From Deltaproteobacteria bacterium (lineage in GTDB: Bacteria > Myxococcota_A > UBA9160 > SMWR01): a stretch of DNA of 34,639 bases. A program made the position numbers and the translations under genes. Below are positions 7,553 to 15,850 of this stretch, piece by piece. Location of the stretch: NCBI GenBank assembly GCA_024640705.1, contig JAHEEJ010000004.1, forward strand, positions 1 through 34,639, given 5' to 3'. Within the stretch, counting starts at the first letter, position 1. Each line of letters opens with the position of its first letter. The notes under the pieces were generated by a model. That model made no database searches, was not told the origin of the DNA, and saw only the letters and a program-made list of their open reading frames with translations.

Positions 7553-9565
7553 ATGCGGCCGGCGGCGCGACGGGCGCGGAGGGCGGCCCGAGGGTGGGCG
7601 CTGCTCTGCGGCGTGTTGTTTCCGTTGGCGGCTTTCGCGGGCACCCCTGCGTCACCGCAGAGCTGTCCGGCATCGGCAGAAACGACCCACGCGGCTACTG
7701 CTGCTGGGAGCGAAGCGTCCGAATCGCTCGAGCGGAGCAACACGCTCGTAGAACGCGGAGAATACGCCGCGGCCCTCGCCGGGTACGAGGAAAGCCAGCG
7801 GATCGCGCGAGACAGCGGTGACGCGGCTCTCGCGGCCCTTGCTTCGGCGAACGGTGCGAGGGCGGCGGCCGAAGCGGGGCAATACGACGCCGCCGATGAG
7901 AAGCTCGAAGAGGCACTGGGCGCGAGCGAGAGTCTCACCGATGTGGCTGCGCGCGCGCAGCTGCTGATCCACCTCGGACGCACGGATGCGCTGCTCGGGG
8001 AGCGCAACCCCGCGGTCCGGCGCTCCGCGACGCGTCGCGCGGCCGATTCCTTTCAGCGCGCTCTCGAACTGGCGGACGCTGCGGGTGAGATGCGGCTTCG
8101 CTCCTATGCGCTCGGCTATCTCGGCGAACTCTACGAGGGCCAGGGCCTCTGGACCGACGCACTGGGACTGACGCGGCGAGCGCTCCACGCCGCAGAGCTC
8201 GCCGACGCAGCCGATGCGCTCTACCGCTGGCAGTGGCAACTGGGACGCCTCGAAGTCGCGGCCGGGCAGCCCGCGCGCGCGCTGAGCGCCTACCGCGACA
8301 CCGTCGCCACGCTTCGCGACATCCGCGCGCAGACCGCTCTCGGCGCAATTGAGGCGGGGACCTTCCAGAGTCGGGTCGAGCCGATCTACACCGAATTGGT
8401 GGATCTCCTGCTCACCCACGCGACTGCGAGCGGCAACCCCGACGAGCAGCAGGCGTTGTTGGTCGAGGCGCGCGACGCGCTCGAAGATTTGAAGGTTGCA
8501 GAGCTGCGGGACTACTTTCGCGATTCCTGCCTCGACGCCCAGCGCAAGACCGCACCCGATGCAATCCCGAACACGGTCGTCATCTACCCCGTCTTGCTTC
8601 CCGACCGCGTCGAGTTGATCGTGAGCCGCGAGGGTCGGCTCGACGCGCATCGCCTGCCGGTCGCTCGAGAGACGTTGATCACTGCGGTGCGCGCGTTCCG
8701 CGAGGCGCTGGAGCGGCGCAACAGCCGGCACTATCTGGCCTACGCCAACGACCTCTACGACTGGATGATCCGACCACTCGAATCGATTCTGCAAAGCGAG
8801 GGGGAACCGCCGACGCTGGTCTTCGTGCCCGACGGTGCGCTGCGCACGATTCCATTTGCGGCACTTCGCGATCGGGAGAGCAAGCGCTTCCTGATCGAGA
8901 TGCACCCGATCGCGGTGACTCCGAGCCTCACGCTCACCAACGTCCGACCCTTCGAGTCCGATCCGACACGCATGCTGGCCGCGGGCATCAGCGAGTCCGT
9001 CGAAGGCTATTCCGCGCTGCCGGCGGTGGGTAACGAAATCGCAGCGGTCCGCGAGTTCTATCCGGGCAAGACGCTGATGAATGGCGGTTTCGAGGTCGAG
9101 AAACTCCGGAGCGAGCTTACCGAGATACCCTACGGCATCGTCCACATCGCCTCCCACGGCGAATTTGGCGGAGAACCCTCCGACAACTTCCTGCTCGCCT
9201 ACGACGGGCGCGTTTCGATGGACCAACTCGCGGCGATGGTCGGGGCGACCCGCTTTCGCGCCGAACAACCTCTCGAGCTGTTGACTCTATCGGCGTGCGA
9301 ATCCGCGGCCGGTGACGATCGCGCGGCCCTGGGGCTGGCGGGTGTCGCACTGCGCGCGGGTGCGCGAAGTGCGGTGGCGACGCTGTGGTCCGTCAACGAC
9401 CAGGCGACTGCCGATTTCGTCGTCGCGTTCTACCGCCAGTTGAACGATCCCGAACAGTCGCGCGCGCAGGCGCTCCAATACGCGCAGATCGAGTTGCTCA
9501 AAACGCGCCACTACCGACACCCCGGCTATTGGGCGCCTTATCTATTGATCAGCAGCTGGCTCTGA
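7553..9565 (+). CDS. Exported TPR-CHAT domain protein (caspase-like fold)
   Basis: The ATG at 7553 lies 5 bp after the previous stop and gives a 670-residue protein beginning with an Arg-rich N-region and hydrophobic core (WALLCGVLFPLAAFAG), a signal peptide. No good Shine-Dalgarno is visible, so translation may depend on coupling. Residues of about 45-280 are alanine-rich helical pairs of the TPR kind. Residues of about 345-670 form a CHAT domain, a clan CD (caspase/separase-like) peptidase fold. The expected dyad is present: His535 in HIASHGEF and Cys582 in LSACESAAG, and the domain ends in the usual GYWAPYLL. Known biology: CHAT proteins with TPRs are often proteases, some controlled by partner binding. 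In cyanobacteria, CHAT genes commonly neighbour TPS genes, as here. Envelope proteolysis of TpsA or the PEP-CTERM partners is inference. Confidence 0.92.
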   Translation: MRPAARRARRAARGWALLCGVLFPLAAFAGTPASPQSCPASAETTHAATAAGSEASESLERSNTLVERGEYAAALAGYEESQRIARDSGDAALAALASANGARAAAEAGQYDAADEKLEEALGASESLTDVAARAQLLIHLGRTDALLGERNPAVRRSATRRAADSFQRALELADAAGEMRLRSYALGYLGELYEGQGLWTDALGLTRRALHAAELADAADALYRWQWQLGRLEVAAGQPARALSAYRDTVATLRDIRAQTALGAIEAGTFQSRVEPIYTELVDLLLTHATASGNPDEQQALLVEARDALEDLKVAELRDYFRDSCLDAQRKTAPDAIPNTVVIYPVLLPDRVELIVSREGRLDAHRLPVARETLITAVRAFREALERRNSRHYLAYANDLYDWMIRPLESILQSEGEPPTLVFVPDGALRTIPFAALRDRESKRFLIEMHPIAVTPSLTLTNVRPFESDPTRMLAAGISESVEGYSALPAVGNEIAAVREFYPGKTLMNGGFEVEKLRSELTEIPYGIVHIASHGEFGGEPSDNFLLAYDGRVSMDQLAAMVGATRFRAEQPLELLTLSACESAAGDDRAALGLAGVALRAGARSAVATLWSVNDQATADFVVAFYRQLNDPEQSRAQALQYAQIELLKTRHYRHPGYWAPYLLISSWL

Positions 9566-9586
9566 GCGCGGAGTATTCGCGCGAGT

Positions 9587-9602
9587 CGGGTGGGTCCGAC
9601 GC
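9587..9602. terminator. Possible small hairpin between convergent CHAT and TpsB genes
   Basis: GTCGG (9587-9591) and CCGAC (9598-9602) can pair around a 6-base loop in the 56-bp space between the two convergent stop codons. There is no T-tract on either side, so intrinsic termination is not well supported. Confidence 0.2.
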
Positions 9603-9621
9603 ATGACCGCCGCCATTTCGA

Positions 9622-11343
9622 TCATGGAAAGTGGCAGGTGATCAGGAACTGCACGCCGCGGTCCTGCAGATTGCCGGACGTGTTGACGCTGTTGAGGTTC
9701 TGCCCCCAATAGATCTGCGCACTGAGAAATCGCGGCAGCGTCCAGCGCAGGCCGATCCCGACACTCGCGAGCGTCTTCGCTCGCTCGTGGAGGCGATCAC
9801 TTTGATTCCACACATGGGCGTAGTCGACGAAGGGTGCGAGTTCGATGACGCCGATGTATCGCGGATCGCGCCAGATCGGTACCCGCACTTCGAGTGAGAC
9901 GATCGCGGCTTCATCCTGGACGCGCTGATTCTGCCGGTATCCACGCACGCTCGCGTAACCGCCGACCGCAATCTGTTCGAGGGTGAGTAGCGGGTCGTTG
10001 GAAATCTGCATGTCGCCGCGGATGATCGCTTCGACACCCAGACTGCCAAAGCGGCGCGCCCATTGCAGCTGCATCAGACTCGCAACGAAGCGGCCGTCGG
10101 GTTGTTGGCTGCTGTCCACCCGGTCTCTTTCGTTGAGGGTCGTGGCGCCGAGGGCGTCGATTCCCCAACTGAGTTGCATGCGAGCGGAAAGCACCTGGTT
10201 TTGGTCGCGCCACGACCAATCCGCCAAGAAGCGGAGCACGCTCGCCGTCGTCTTCCCATTCTCTGCGCCGGACCCGAAAAAGTCGAAACTCTCTCCGTCC
10301 AGCTTGATATTGCTCCGCCGCCAGTCCGCGAGCAGGCCGAGGTCGAACCGTGTCTGGGTCGAGGTGTAGACGGGCTGGATCAGTCCGATCCGGTAGGACC
10401 GGAAGGTGCTTTCAATATCCTCGTCAGCGTAGGATTTTTCGGTGATCTCGGAGTCCGCGTAGTGGGCCTCCAATACCAGTCTTGTGTCCCAGCGGGTAAA
10501 GGGGATTTCGTAGCGGCCGCGATAGCGCTCGAGGCCTTCGGTGATGGTGAACTCCGCGCCGAACGAATCTCCCCATCCGGCGAGATTCTGGAGTGAAGCG
10601 TCGATTCCACCGGCGAGTGCACCACCGATGCTCGGCGGTTCGTAGTTGTCGAATCGAAAGTCCACCCCAAAACGGTTGGTCTCTTCCACTTCGATGTGCA
10701 GGACGGCCTCGCCGCGCTGATCGCCCGGAACGAGTCGCGCTGCGAGCTTCCGGATTCGCGGATCCTGCTGGAGGATCTGGATCCGCTCTTCGAGTTTGCC
10801 TATGTGAAGGGGTGTCGTGGCACCGCGCTGGATGCGGTCGCGCAAGTAGCGAGCGCGAAACTGTTTGTTTCCGGTGATCCGGATCTCGGACAGCGAGCCC
10901 TCGATGATCTGGATCTCGATGATGCCGCCTTCGAAGTCTTGATCCTGCAGCGTCGCACCCGAGTTGACGTAGCCGTGCTGCAGGTAGTGTTCCGTGATCG
11001 CGTTGCGGACCGAGACCAGATCCTCGGAGCGGATCACCCGGCCCGTCCACGGTTTGACGAGACTCGCCAGTTCTTCGCTGGAAAACACCGTGCTGCCGAC
11101 GAACCGATAACCCTGGATGAACACACCCGGTCCGCTGGAAGGCGCCTCTTCGGGTTCCAGGGGCTGGACGATCGGGGGAAGAATCGGCTCTGCTTCTTCC
11201 GGTGACTCGAATTGCGGAAGTTCGGGGCGCTCGTCAGCGGGTCGTTGGATGGCCTGGCCCTGTGCGCGCGCGACGGGCAGGAGCAATGCGGCGAAGAGAA
11301 CCAGGCAGGGTCCGATGTTTCGATTCCAGCGGGGGAGGGGCAC
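9622..11343 (-). CDS. TpsB outer-membrane transporter (ShlB/FhaC/HecB family)
   Basis: This 573-residue outer-membrane protein exports a TpsA partner across the outer membrane. The start is GTG at 11343, with GGAG just upstream, followed by a signal peptide (CLVLFAALLLPVARA). A Pro/Glu-rich linker precedes two POTRA domains at about 74-150 and 152-230; the first contains GYRFVGSTVFSSEEL and the ITEHYLQHGYV helix. The remainder is a 16-stranded Omp85-type barrel with the conserved loop-6 motif VRGYR at about 466-470 and aromatic-rich strands, ending ITCHFP. Length and order match FhaC/ShlB. The gene is convergent with, rather than part of, the tpsA operon. The obvious substrate is the product of 1469-4831; that pairing is inferred from proximity, since no other TPS domain is in the window. 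Confidence 0.94.
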   Translation of the reverse strand: MPLPRWNRNIGPCLVLFAALLLPVARAQGQAIQRPADERPELPQFESPEEAEPILPPIVQPLEPEEAPSSGPGVFIQGYRFVGSTVFSSEELASLVKPWTGRVIRSEDLVSVRNAITEHYLQHGYVNSGATLQDQDFEGGIIEIQIIEGSLSEIRITGNKQFRARYLRDRIQRGATTPLHIGKLEERIQILQQDPRIRKLAARLVPGDQRGEAVLHIEVEETNRFGVDFRFDNYEPPSIGGALAGGIDASLQNLAGWGDSFGAEFTITEGLERYRGRYEIPFTRWDTRLVLEAHYADSEITEKSYADEDIESTFRSYRIGLIQPVYTSTQTRFDLGLLADWRRSNIKLDGESFDFFGSGAENGKTTASVLRFLADWSWRDQNQVLSARMQLSWGIDALGATTLNERDRVDSSQQPDGRFVASLMQLQWARRFGSLGVEAIIRGDMQISNDPLLTLEQIAVGGYASVRGYRQNQRVQDEAAIVSLEVRVPIWRDPRYIGVIELAPFVDYAHVWNQSDRLHERAKTLASVGIGLRWTLPRFLSAQIYWGQNLNSVNTSGNLQDRGVQFLITCHFP

Positions 11344-11520
11344 GGTCTCCGGACTCCGATCTTCGAAAAAGCGACCGGAGCCGCTCGAGCGTCAGCGGCA
11401 GGGTGTCAGAAACGATGCCGTGGCCGCAAGGAGTATTTCGGATGCGAGCAAGGCATTGCCTCGGACCTTTCGCGCTGGAGGATCCGGTCGATCCAATCGG
11501 GTTCGCGCCCGCTGCCGCGC

Positions 11521-12960
11521 TCAGTAGCGCTTGAGCTGTCCCGATCTCAATTTCCCGAGGTATTTATCGAGTTCGCGTTTGATCCGCCCCGAGAGGAGCA
11601 CGACGCCGAACATGTTCGGGAATGCCATCCCGAGGATCATCGCATCGCCAAAGTCGATCACCGCGCTGGCGTTGAAGATCGAGCCGAGCCAGACGAAGAG
11701 CAGGAAGAGCCCCTTGTAGAGCAGGATCGTACGCACGCCGAACAGTCGCGCCCAGCACTGCTCGCCGTAATAGCTCCAGGAGATCATGGTGCTGAACGCG
11801 AAGAGCACGGCGATCAAGGTCAGCACGGGCGGGAACCACGGGAATACGGTCTCGAAAGCCCACGATGTCATCGCGATGCCGCCTCCGACGTCGGGCTGGA
11901 GGTGCGCTCCCGTGACGACGATGACGAGGCCGGTGATCGTGCAGACGACGATCGTATCGACGAAGGGTTCGAGCAGCGCGACGACTCCCTCGCGAACGGG
12001 TTCATCGGTCCGGGCGGCAGAGTGGACGATCGCGGCGGATCCCGCTCCGGCTTCGTTGCTGAAGGCCGCGCGCCGGAAGCCCTGAATCAAGGCGCCGAAG
12101 AATCCACCGGCTCCTGCTTGCCATGAAAAGGCTTCCGAGACGATGGTCGTGACCGCCGAGCCCAGAGAACCGGCGTGAGCGACGAGCAGGCTGATCCCGC
12201 AGACGACGTAGAGGATACACATGAACGGAACGAGCCCGGCTGCGACCTCGCCGATGCGCTTGATGCCGCCGATGATCACGACGCCGACCAGCGCCGCGAG
12301 GATCAGACCGAAGACGATGGCTCCACCCTTTCCCGCCATGATCGGCAGGACTTCCGCGACCTGGGCAAACGATTGATTGGCCTGGTACATGTTGCCGCCG
12401 CCGAGGCTGCCGCCGATGCACATCAGCGCAAAGATCACAGAGAGCGCCTTTCCCAGGCGCGCGAATCCGATTTCGGCGAGGCCGTCTCGCAGATAGTGCA
12501 TCCCACCGCCCGAAACGTGACCGTCGGCGCGCGTCACCCGATAGAGTTGACCGAGCGTGCATTCGGCAAACTTCGAACTCATCCCCAGAAAACCCGCGAG
12601 GACCATCCAGAAGATTGCGCCGGGCCCGCCGATCCCCACCGCAAACGCCACGCCGGCGATGTTCCCGAGCCCGACCGTGGCCGAGAGCGCCGCCGATAGC
12701 GCCTGGAAGTGGGAAATCTCGCCGGTGGATTTGGGGTCCGTATAGCGACCCCTCGTGCAGTCGATCGCGTGGCGAAAGGCGCGAAAGTTCACGAACTGAA
12801 ACCGCAGGGTGAAGAAGGTCGCTCCGGCGATCAGCCACAAGACGACCAGCGGGAGTGTCACGTCGGGATCCCAGAACGCGACGTCGAAGAAGATCACGGC
12901 CTCGATCGAGTCCACCACATAGCTGGCGAACCATCCTTCGAGTCGAGTCAGAAAATCCAT
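11521..12960 (-). CDS. Amino acid:cation symporter, AGCS (alanine/glycine) family
   Basis: This 479-residue inner-membrane transporter of the AGCS family imports alanine or glycine with Na+ or H+. Family features include the early FTLRFQFVNFRAFRHAI, the pore-region ATVGLGNIAGVAFAVGIGGP, GGGMHYLRDGL, AFSNEAGAGSAAIVHSAA and WSYYGEQCW. Roughly ten hydrophobic segments are evident, with family-typical length. Start ATG 12960 is preceded by GGGGGAG at about 5 bases. That Shine-Dalgarno sequence can be paired by a CTCCCCC run in the same leader (separate entry). xthA ends 104 bp upstream on the same strand, so the gene may be co-transcribed with hisS-speA-xthA or have its own promoter. The exact substrate cannot be told from sequence. 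Confidence 0.94.
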   Translation of the reverse strand: MDFLTRLEGWFASYVVDSIEAVIFFDVAFWDPDVTLPLVVLWLIAGATFFTLRFQFVNFRAFRHAIDCTRGRYTDPKSTGEISHFQALSAALSATVGLGNIAGVAFAVGIGGPGAIFWMVLAGFLGMSSKFAECTLGQLYRVTRADGHVSGGGMHYLRDGLAEIGFARLGKALSVIFALMCIGGSLGGGNMYQANQSFAQVAEVLPIMAGKGGAIVFGLILAALVGVVIIGGIKRIGEVAAGLVPFMCILYVVCGISLLVAHAGSLGSAVTTIVSEAFSWQAGAGGFFGALIQGFRRAAFSNEAGAGSAAIVHSAARTDEPVREGVVALLEPFVDTIVVCTITGLVIVVTGAHLQPDVGGGIAMTSWAFETVFPWFPPVLTLIAVLFAFSTMISWSYYGEQCWARLFGVRTILLYKGLFLLFVWLGSIFNASAVIDFGDAMILGMAFPNMFGVVLLSGRIKRELDKYLGKLRSGQLKRY

Positions 12961-12962
12961 GC

Positions 12963-13003
12963 TGCTCCCCCATGACGGGTTTTCGAACGATCGACCGGGG
13001 GGG
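12963..13003 (-). promoter_or_regulatory. Leader hairpin covering the symporter ribosome-binding site
   Basis: In the minus-strand mRNA, CTCCCCC (complement of 12997-13003) pairs over seven G-C-rich base pairs with GGGGGAG (complement of 12963-12969). The latter is the apparent Shine-Dalgarno sequence of the AGCS gene starting at 12960. The 27-base loop holds the palindromes TTCGAA and CGATCG. Such pairing would be expected to lower translation initiation unless opened by a ribosome, protein or ligand. No known riboswitch class, including glycine, is recognisable. Confidence 0.4.
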
Positions 13004-13064
13004 AGTGCGCCGCGGATCGAAGCATACGCGCTTCGGACCTGTGGCGCCGCTGCGATTCAGTCCA

Positions 13065-13877
13065 TCAGGCGAAGATCTCGGGATCGACCTCGACGCCGAT
13101 CGGACAGTGATCGGATCCCTGGACATCCGAGTAGATCATCGCATTCTCGACGAATTTCATCGCCGCCGGCGAGGCCAGCACGTAATCGATCCGCCAGCCG
13201 ACGTTCTTGGCGCGGACTCCGAAGCGCTGACTCCACCACGTGTAGCGATCCGGCGACGGGTCGAATTGGCGATAGGTGTCGATCCAGCCGGCATCGATCC
13301 AGCGGTCGATCTCCGCACACTCCTCGGGTAGGAAACCGCTCGTACCCCGGTTTGCCTTGGGTCGCGCGAGATCGATTTCGCGGTGAGCGGTGTTGAAATC
13401 GCCCATCACGAGCACCCGCGCGCCGCCGCGCCGCAGGCGCTGCAGCCGTTCGAACAATCTGCGGTAGAAGTCGAGCTTGTAGGGCACCCGGCTGTTGTCG
13501 CGGTCCTTGCCATTGCCGTTGGGGAAATAGACGTTGGCAACCGCGAGCCGCCCGAAGCGCGCGATCTGGACCCGCCCCTCGGAATCGAAACGAGCCTCTT
13601 CGAGCGCGGTGTCGATGCGATCGGGAGCCCGCCGCGCGTAGAGGCCGACGCCGCTGTAACCCTTGCGCTCGGCGGTGGAGAAGCTCGTGTGCCAATCCTC
13701 GGGTTGGCTCAGTTCGGTCGGAATCTGGTCGGGCTCGGCGCGCACTTCCTGAAGGCCGACGATCTCCGCCCCCGATCCCTCGAGCCAATCGCCGAAGCCC
13801 TTCTTCGCACAGGCGCGCAGGCCGTTGACGTTCCAGGAGAGAATGCGGATCGGTGCTGCGGAGCGGCGTGCAGGCAT
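13065..13877 (-). CDS. xthA: Exodeoxyribonuclease III / AP endonuclease
   Basis: This 270-residue cytoplasmic DNA-repair nuclease belongs to the exonuclease-endonuclease-phosphatase superfamily. It cleaves at abasic sites and removes 3' blocking groups in base excision repair. The full catalytic set is visible: N16 and N18 in SWNVNGLR, E44 in GLQEVR, D160 and N162 in MGDFNTAH, and D256-H257 in GSDHCPI. WRIDYVLAS and RYTWWS are also typical. Length matches E. coli Xth (268 residues). ATG 13877 lies only 4 bp after the speA stop, so the two are very probably co-transcribed and translationally coupled. A RecJ- or ExoA-type role cannot be separated from XthA by sequence alone, but the reaction class is secure. 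Confidence 0.95.
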   Translation of the reverse strand: MPARRSAAPIRILSWNVNGLRACAKKGFGDWLEGSGAEIVGLQEVRAEPDQIPTELSQPEDWHTSFSTAERKGYSGVGLYARRAPDRIDTALEEARFDSEGRVQIARFGRLAVANVYFPNGNGKDRDNSRVPYKLDFYRRLFERLQRLRRGGARVLVMGDFNTAHREIDLARPKANRGTSGFLPEECAEIDRWIDAGWIDTYRQFDPSPDRYTWWSQRFGVRAKNVGWRIDYVLASPAAMKFVENAMIYSDVQGSDHCPIGVEVDPEIFA

Positions 13878-13881
13878 CGGC

Positions 13882-15783
13882 TCAGACTTGACCCGACAGG
13901 TAGGTGTATCCCTTGAGTCCCTGCTCGTAGCGCTCGAGCAGGCGCGCAGATTCTTCGAGGCTGATGTTGTCGTTGCGCAGCGCGCTCTCGATGATCTGGC
14001 GCACCTTTTCGATCAAAGGCCGACGATCGTACTGCACGTAGGCGAGGACGTCTTCCACGGCGTCACCCCGGACGATGTGATCGAGTGTGTAACCGCCCTC
14101 GTCGTCGAGGGTTACGTGAACTGCGTTGGTGTCTCCGAAGAGATTGTGGAGGTCACCCAGGATCTCTTGATACGCGCCGACGAGAAATACGCCGATGTAA
14201 TAGGGAGCACCCGTCCAGGAGTGGAGCTCGATCAGGCTCTTGGCTTCGCGGGGGTTGATGAACTGATCGATCTTCCCATCGCTGTCGCAAGTCAAGTCTG
14301 CAAAGACGCCGCGTCGGGTCGGCTGTTCGTCGAGGCGATGGATGGGCATCACCGGAAAGAGCTGCTTGACCGCCCAGTGGTCCGGTGCGCTCTGGAAGAC
14401 CGAAAAGTTTCCGTAGTAGGTATCGGCGAGGCCGGCTTCGAAATCGGCGAGGTCTTCGGGCACATCGGGCAACTCGCGGAGCAGTTCGAGGATCTTCTCA
14501 CAGCATTTCGCAAACATGTGTTCGACCCGCGCCTTGCCTCGAAGGTCGAGGTAGCCCAGTGAAAACATCGTCGCCGCTTCTTCCTTGAGCAGCACCGCGT
14601 TGTGGTAGGACTCCTGAACGTCTTCGATCGTGGTGTCGCTCCACACTTCTGCGAGATCGCGCAGCACCTTGGGATCGTCGTCGGTGACCTTGCCCGGCTG
14701 CGAGTCATTCAGGATTTCATTGACCCCGAGGATGTCGAACACCAAGACCGAGTGATGGGCGGTCAGCGCGCGCCCCGATTCGGTCACGATGTCGGGATGG
14801 GCGATCTTCGCCGCGTCGCAGGCTTCCTGGATGAAAGACACCACGTCGTTCGCGTATTCCTGCATCGAGTAGTTCTTCGAAGAGGGGAAGTTGGTGCGCG
14901 AGCCGTCGTAGTCCACCCCGAGTCCGCCACCGACATCGATCAGGGAGGGTTCCGCGCCCATTTCGTGGAGTCCCACGAAGATGCGACTGGCTTCGCTGAG
15001 TGCGTCCTTGTGGGCGCGCGCCGCGGTGATCTGGGAACCGATGTGAAAGTGCATCAGTTCGACGCAATCGAGCATGTCTTCCGCTGCCAGGCGGTCGACC
15101 GCTGCGACGATCTCCATCGACGAAAGGCCGAACTTGGAGCGATCCCCGGTCGACTCGACCCACCTGCCAGCGCCCTTGCTGCTCAGCCGCGCCCGGATGC
15201 CGAGGTGCGGCCGGATTCCGAGTTCGCGCGAAGTCTTGAGGATGAGATCGATCTCGTGGAATCGGTCGACGACGATGATCGGTGTTCGACCCAGGCGTTG
15301 CGCGAGCAGTGCGGTCTCGACGTAGGCCCGATCCTTGTATCCGTTGCAGATGATCAGCGCGCCCGGCGTATCGAGCAGGGCGAGGGCGATCAGCAATTCG
15401 GGTTTGCTGCCGGCTTCGAGCCCCAGCTTCTCTGGAGCGCCGAACCGGATCAATTCTTCGACGACGTGGCGCTGCTGGTTGACCTTGATCGGGTAGACCC
15501 CGCGATAGGTTCCCCGGTAGTCGATCTCCTGGATCGCCTCGCGGAAGCATTGGCTCAAGCCCCGCACGCGGCTGTCGAGGATGTCGTTGAAACGGATCAG
15601 CAGTGGGGTGTGCACACCGCGCCGTCCCAGGTTCTCGACCAGTTCGAGCAGGTCGATGCTCCGCGCATCGTCGGTCTTCGGTCGGACTTCGATGTCTCCC
15701 GCATCGCTGATCGCGAAAAACCCCGATCCCCAGTCGAGGACGTGGTAGAGATCGAGGCTGTCGCGAATCGTCCAAGGCTTCAC
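13882..15783 (-). CDS. speA: Biosynthetic arginine decarboxylase
   Basis: SpeA converts arginine to agmatine with pyridoxal phosphate, opening the agmatine route to putrescine. The alanine-racemase-like barrel carries the PLP lysine in GVYPIKVNQQRH (K100). The Gly-rich phosphate site is GGGLGVDYDGS, and the C-terminal substrate/active-site cysteine is in LTCDSDGKIDQF. Start choice: GTG at 15783 gives KPWTIRDSLDLYHVLDWG, which aligns with the usual N-terminus of the family, and GAGGA lies 8 bases upstream. The upstream in-frame ATG at 15840 would add 19 residues unlike SpeA. The product from GTG is 633 residues, close to the 658 of E. coli. hisS ends 67 bp upstream and xthA follows 4 bp downstream on the same strand. 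Confidence 0.95.
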   Translation of the reverse strand: MKPWTIRDSLDLYHVLDWGSGFFAISDAGDIEVRPKTDDARSIDLLELVENLGRRGVHTPLLIRFNDILDSRVRGLSQCFREAIQEIDYRGTYRGVYPIKVNQQRHVVEELIRFGAPEKLGLEAGSKPELLIALALLDTPGALIICNGYKDRAYVETALLAQRLGRTPIIVVDRFHEIDLILKTSRELGIRPHLGIRARLSSKGAGRWVESTGDRSKFGLSSMEIVAAVDRLAAEDMLDCVELMHFHIGSQITAARAHKDALSEASRIFVGLHEMGAEPSLIDVGGGLGVDYDGSRTNFPSSKNYSMQEYANDVVSFIQEACDAAKIAHPDIVTESGRALTAHHSVLVFDILGVNEILNDSQPGKVTDDDPKVLRDLAEVWSDTTIEDVQESYHNAVLLKEEAATMFSLGYLDLRGKARVEHMFAKCCEKILELLRELPDVPEDLADFEAGLADTYYGNFSVFQSAPDHWAVKQLFPVMPIHRLDEQPTRRGVFADLTCDSDGKIDQFINPREAKSLIELHSWTGAPYYIGVFLVGAYQEILGDLHNLFGDTNAVHVTLDDEGGYTLDHIVRGDAVEDVLAYVQYDRRPLIEKVRQIIESALRNDNISLEESARLLERYEQGLKGYTYLSGQV

Positions 15784-15795
15784 TGGTGGGTCCTC
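15781..15795 (-). promoter_or_regulatory. Ribosome-binding site deciding the GTG start of speA
   Basis: On the minus strand GAGGA (complement of 15791-15795) precedes GTG (15783-15781) by seven bases. This supports the GTG over the ATG at 15840. Confidence 0.55.
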
Positions 15796-15850
15796 ATCGG
15801 TCTGGATGCACTCCAGATTGGGGCCGCTCGGCCCGAACACGTGCGCTCGT

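Noticed and set aside
12961-13064. Glycine riboswitch upstream of the AGCS symporter
   Set aside because: The 104-bp leader lacks the conserved core of that riboswitch class; only the ribosome-site hairpin is visible.
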